Positions 12,887 through 13,234 of a DNA stretch of 13,234 nt are shown here, one piece after another. The position numbers and the translations under genes were made by a program. The DNA comes from Polynucleobacter meluiroseus. GTDB lineage: Bacteria; Pseudomonadota; Gammaproteobacteria; Burkholderiales; Burkholderiaceae. The first letter of the stretch is position 1. Every line of letters begins with the position of its first letter. Where the stretch lies: assembly GCA_943329505.2 (NCBI GenBank), contig CALQED020000009.1:1-13234 (forward strand), given 5' to 3'. The notes beneath the pieces are model-generated. The model did no database searches and was not told the DNA's origin. It was given only the letters and a program-made list of their open reading frames with translations.

Positions 12887-13234
12887 CTACGCAGCCTTTT
12901 CGTAGGCTGCCAGCTTTTCCTTGAGCTTGCGCTCCTCTTGGAATCGCTCGGTTTCGTCGCGAATAATAGCGGCAATCGCAATCGGCTGATCCTGGTCATC
13001 CAAAATCATGGTGACTGAAAAAGCAATAGATATTGATCTCCCATCTTGATGAAGTGCTGGAACGCGCAGCAAGGTGTTGCCATACTTAGTTTTACCAGTC
13101 TCCATCGTATGAAAGTAGCCCTTAGAGTGACGCTCCCTAAAACGCTCAGGTGTAATGATGCTGAGTGTTTTCCCTAAAGCTTCTTCTGGGCTATAGCCAA
13201 AAATACGTTGCGCGGATGCATTCCAAAACAAGAT
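12887..13234 (-). CDS. PAS-domain protein, C-terminal part (5' end outside window)
   Basis: The frame is open to the window edge, giving 115 residues that end at a TAG (12889-12887). They form most of a PAS fold: FWNASAQRIFGYSPEEALGK, the helix and strand ITPERFRERHSKGY, VPALHQDGRSISIAFSVTMI and AIAAIIRDETER. A short charged coiled coil, RFQEERKLKEKLAAYEKAA, closes the protein. The gene stops right after this coil, so no kinase or GGDEF output domain follows; any output domain would have to lie upstream, outside the window. PAS domains sense redox state, light, oxygen or small ligands, but the cofactor cannot be told from this fragment. A TTG at 13231 is not taken as a start, because it falls inside the conserved PAS core. 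It is convergent with the MmgE/PrpD-type gene and probably separate from the catabolic region. Confidence 0.85.
   Translation of the reverse strand: MLFWNASAQRIFGYSPEEALGKTLSIITPERFRERHSKGYFHTMETGKTKYGNTLLRVPALHQDGRSISIAFSVTMILDDQDQPIAIAAIIRDETERFQEERKLKEKLAAYEKAA

Overview
This 13.2 kb window is dense, AT-leaning bacterial chromosome. Most likely it comes from a betaproteobacterium of the Burkholderiales, perhaps Polynucleobacter-like. That guess rests on four Bug-type (tripartite tricarboxylate transporter) substrate-binding proteins, a protein repertoire typical of Burkholderiaceae, and moderate-to-low GC; it is inference. I see no tRNA, rRNA, CRISPR array, insertion sequence or phage gene, and no gene-free stretch longer than 300 bases. 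The longest gap, 11159-11396, is a divergent promoter region.

Layout. The end of a nitroreductase-family gene (+, 1-138) is closed by a bidirectional terminator. Next comes a minus-strand operon read from 5111 down to 192: VOC-fold protein, Bug protein with a Tat-like signal, divergent PdxA-family dehydrogenase, Bug protein with a Sec signal, and a secreted LIP-type lipase/esterase. A GntR/HutC-type regulator (+, 5241-5978) is transcribed divergently from it. The 129-base space between them holds a perfect 40-bp palindrome that covers two face-to-face sigma70-type promoters. A second minus-strand operon runs from 11158 down to 6026: Bug protein, intradiol (hydroxyquinol-type) dioxygenase, SDR, quinone-oxidoreductase-like MDR, a cupin without its metal histidines, and another Bug protein. 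An MmgE/PrpD-family gene (+, 11397-12827) is divergent from it. The window ends in a minus-strand PAS-domain gene that is cut by the edge.

How the genes may work together (inference). This looks like a catabolic island for an aromatic or ester-linked aromatic carboxylate. A secreted esterase could release the substrate and the Bug proteins could capture it in the periplasm. A PdxA-like, SDR and MDR oxidoreductase set and the ring-cleaving dioxygenase could process it, with the MmgE/PrpD enzyme acting on a downstream polycarboxylate. No TctA/TctB permease, ring-hydroxylating oxygenase, maleylacetate reductase or muconate cycloisomerase is present, so the pathway is incomplete here and its substrate is unknown. 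The GntR protein is the obvious candidate controller of the first operon. Nothing in the sequence shows that it also controls the second operon, because the 40-bp operator is not repeated there.
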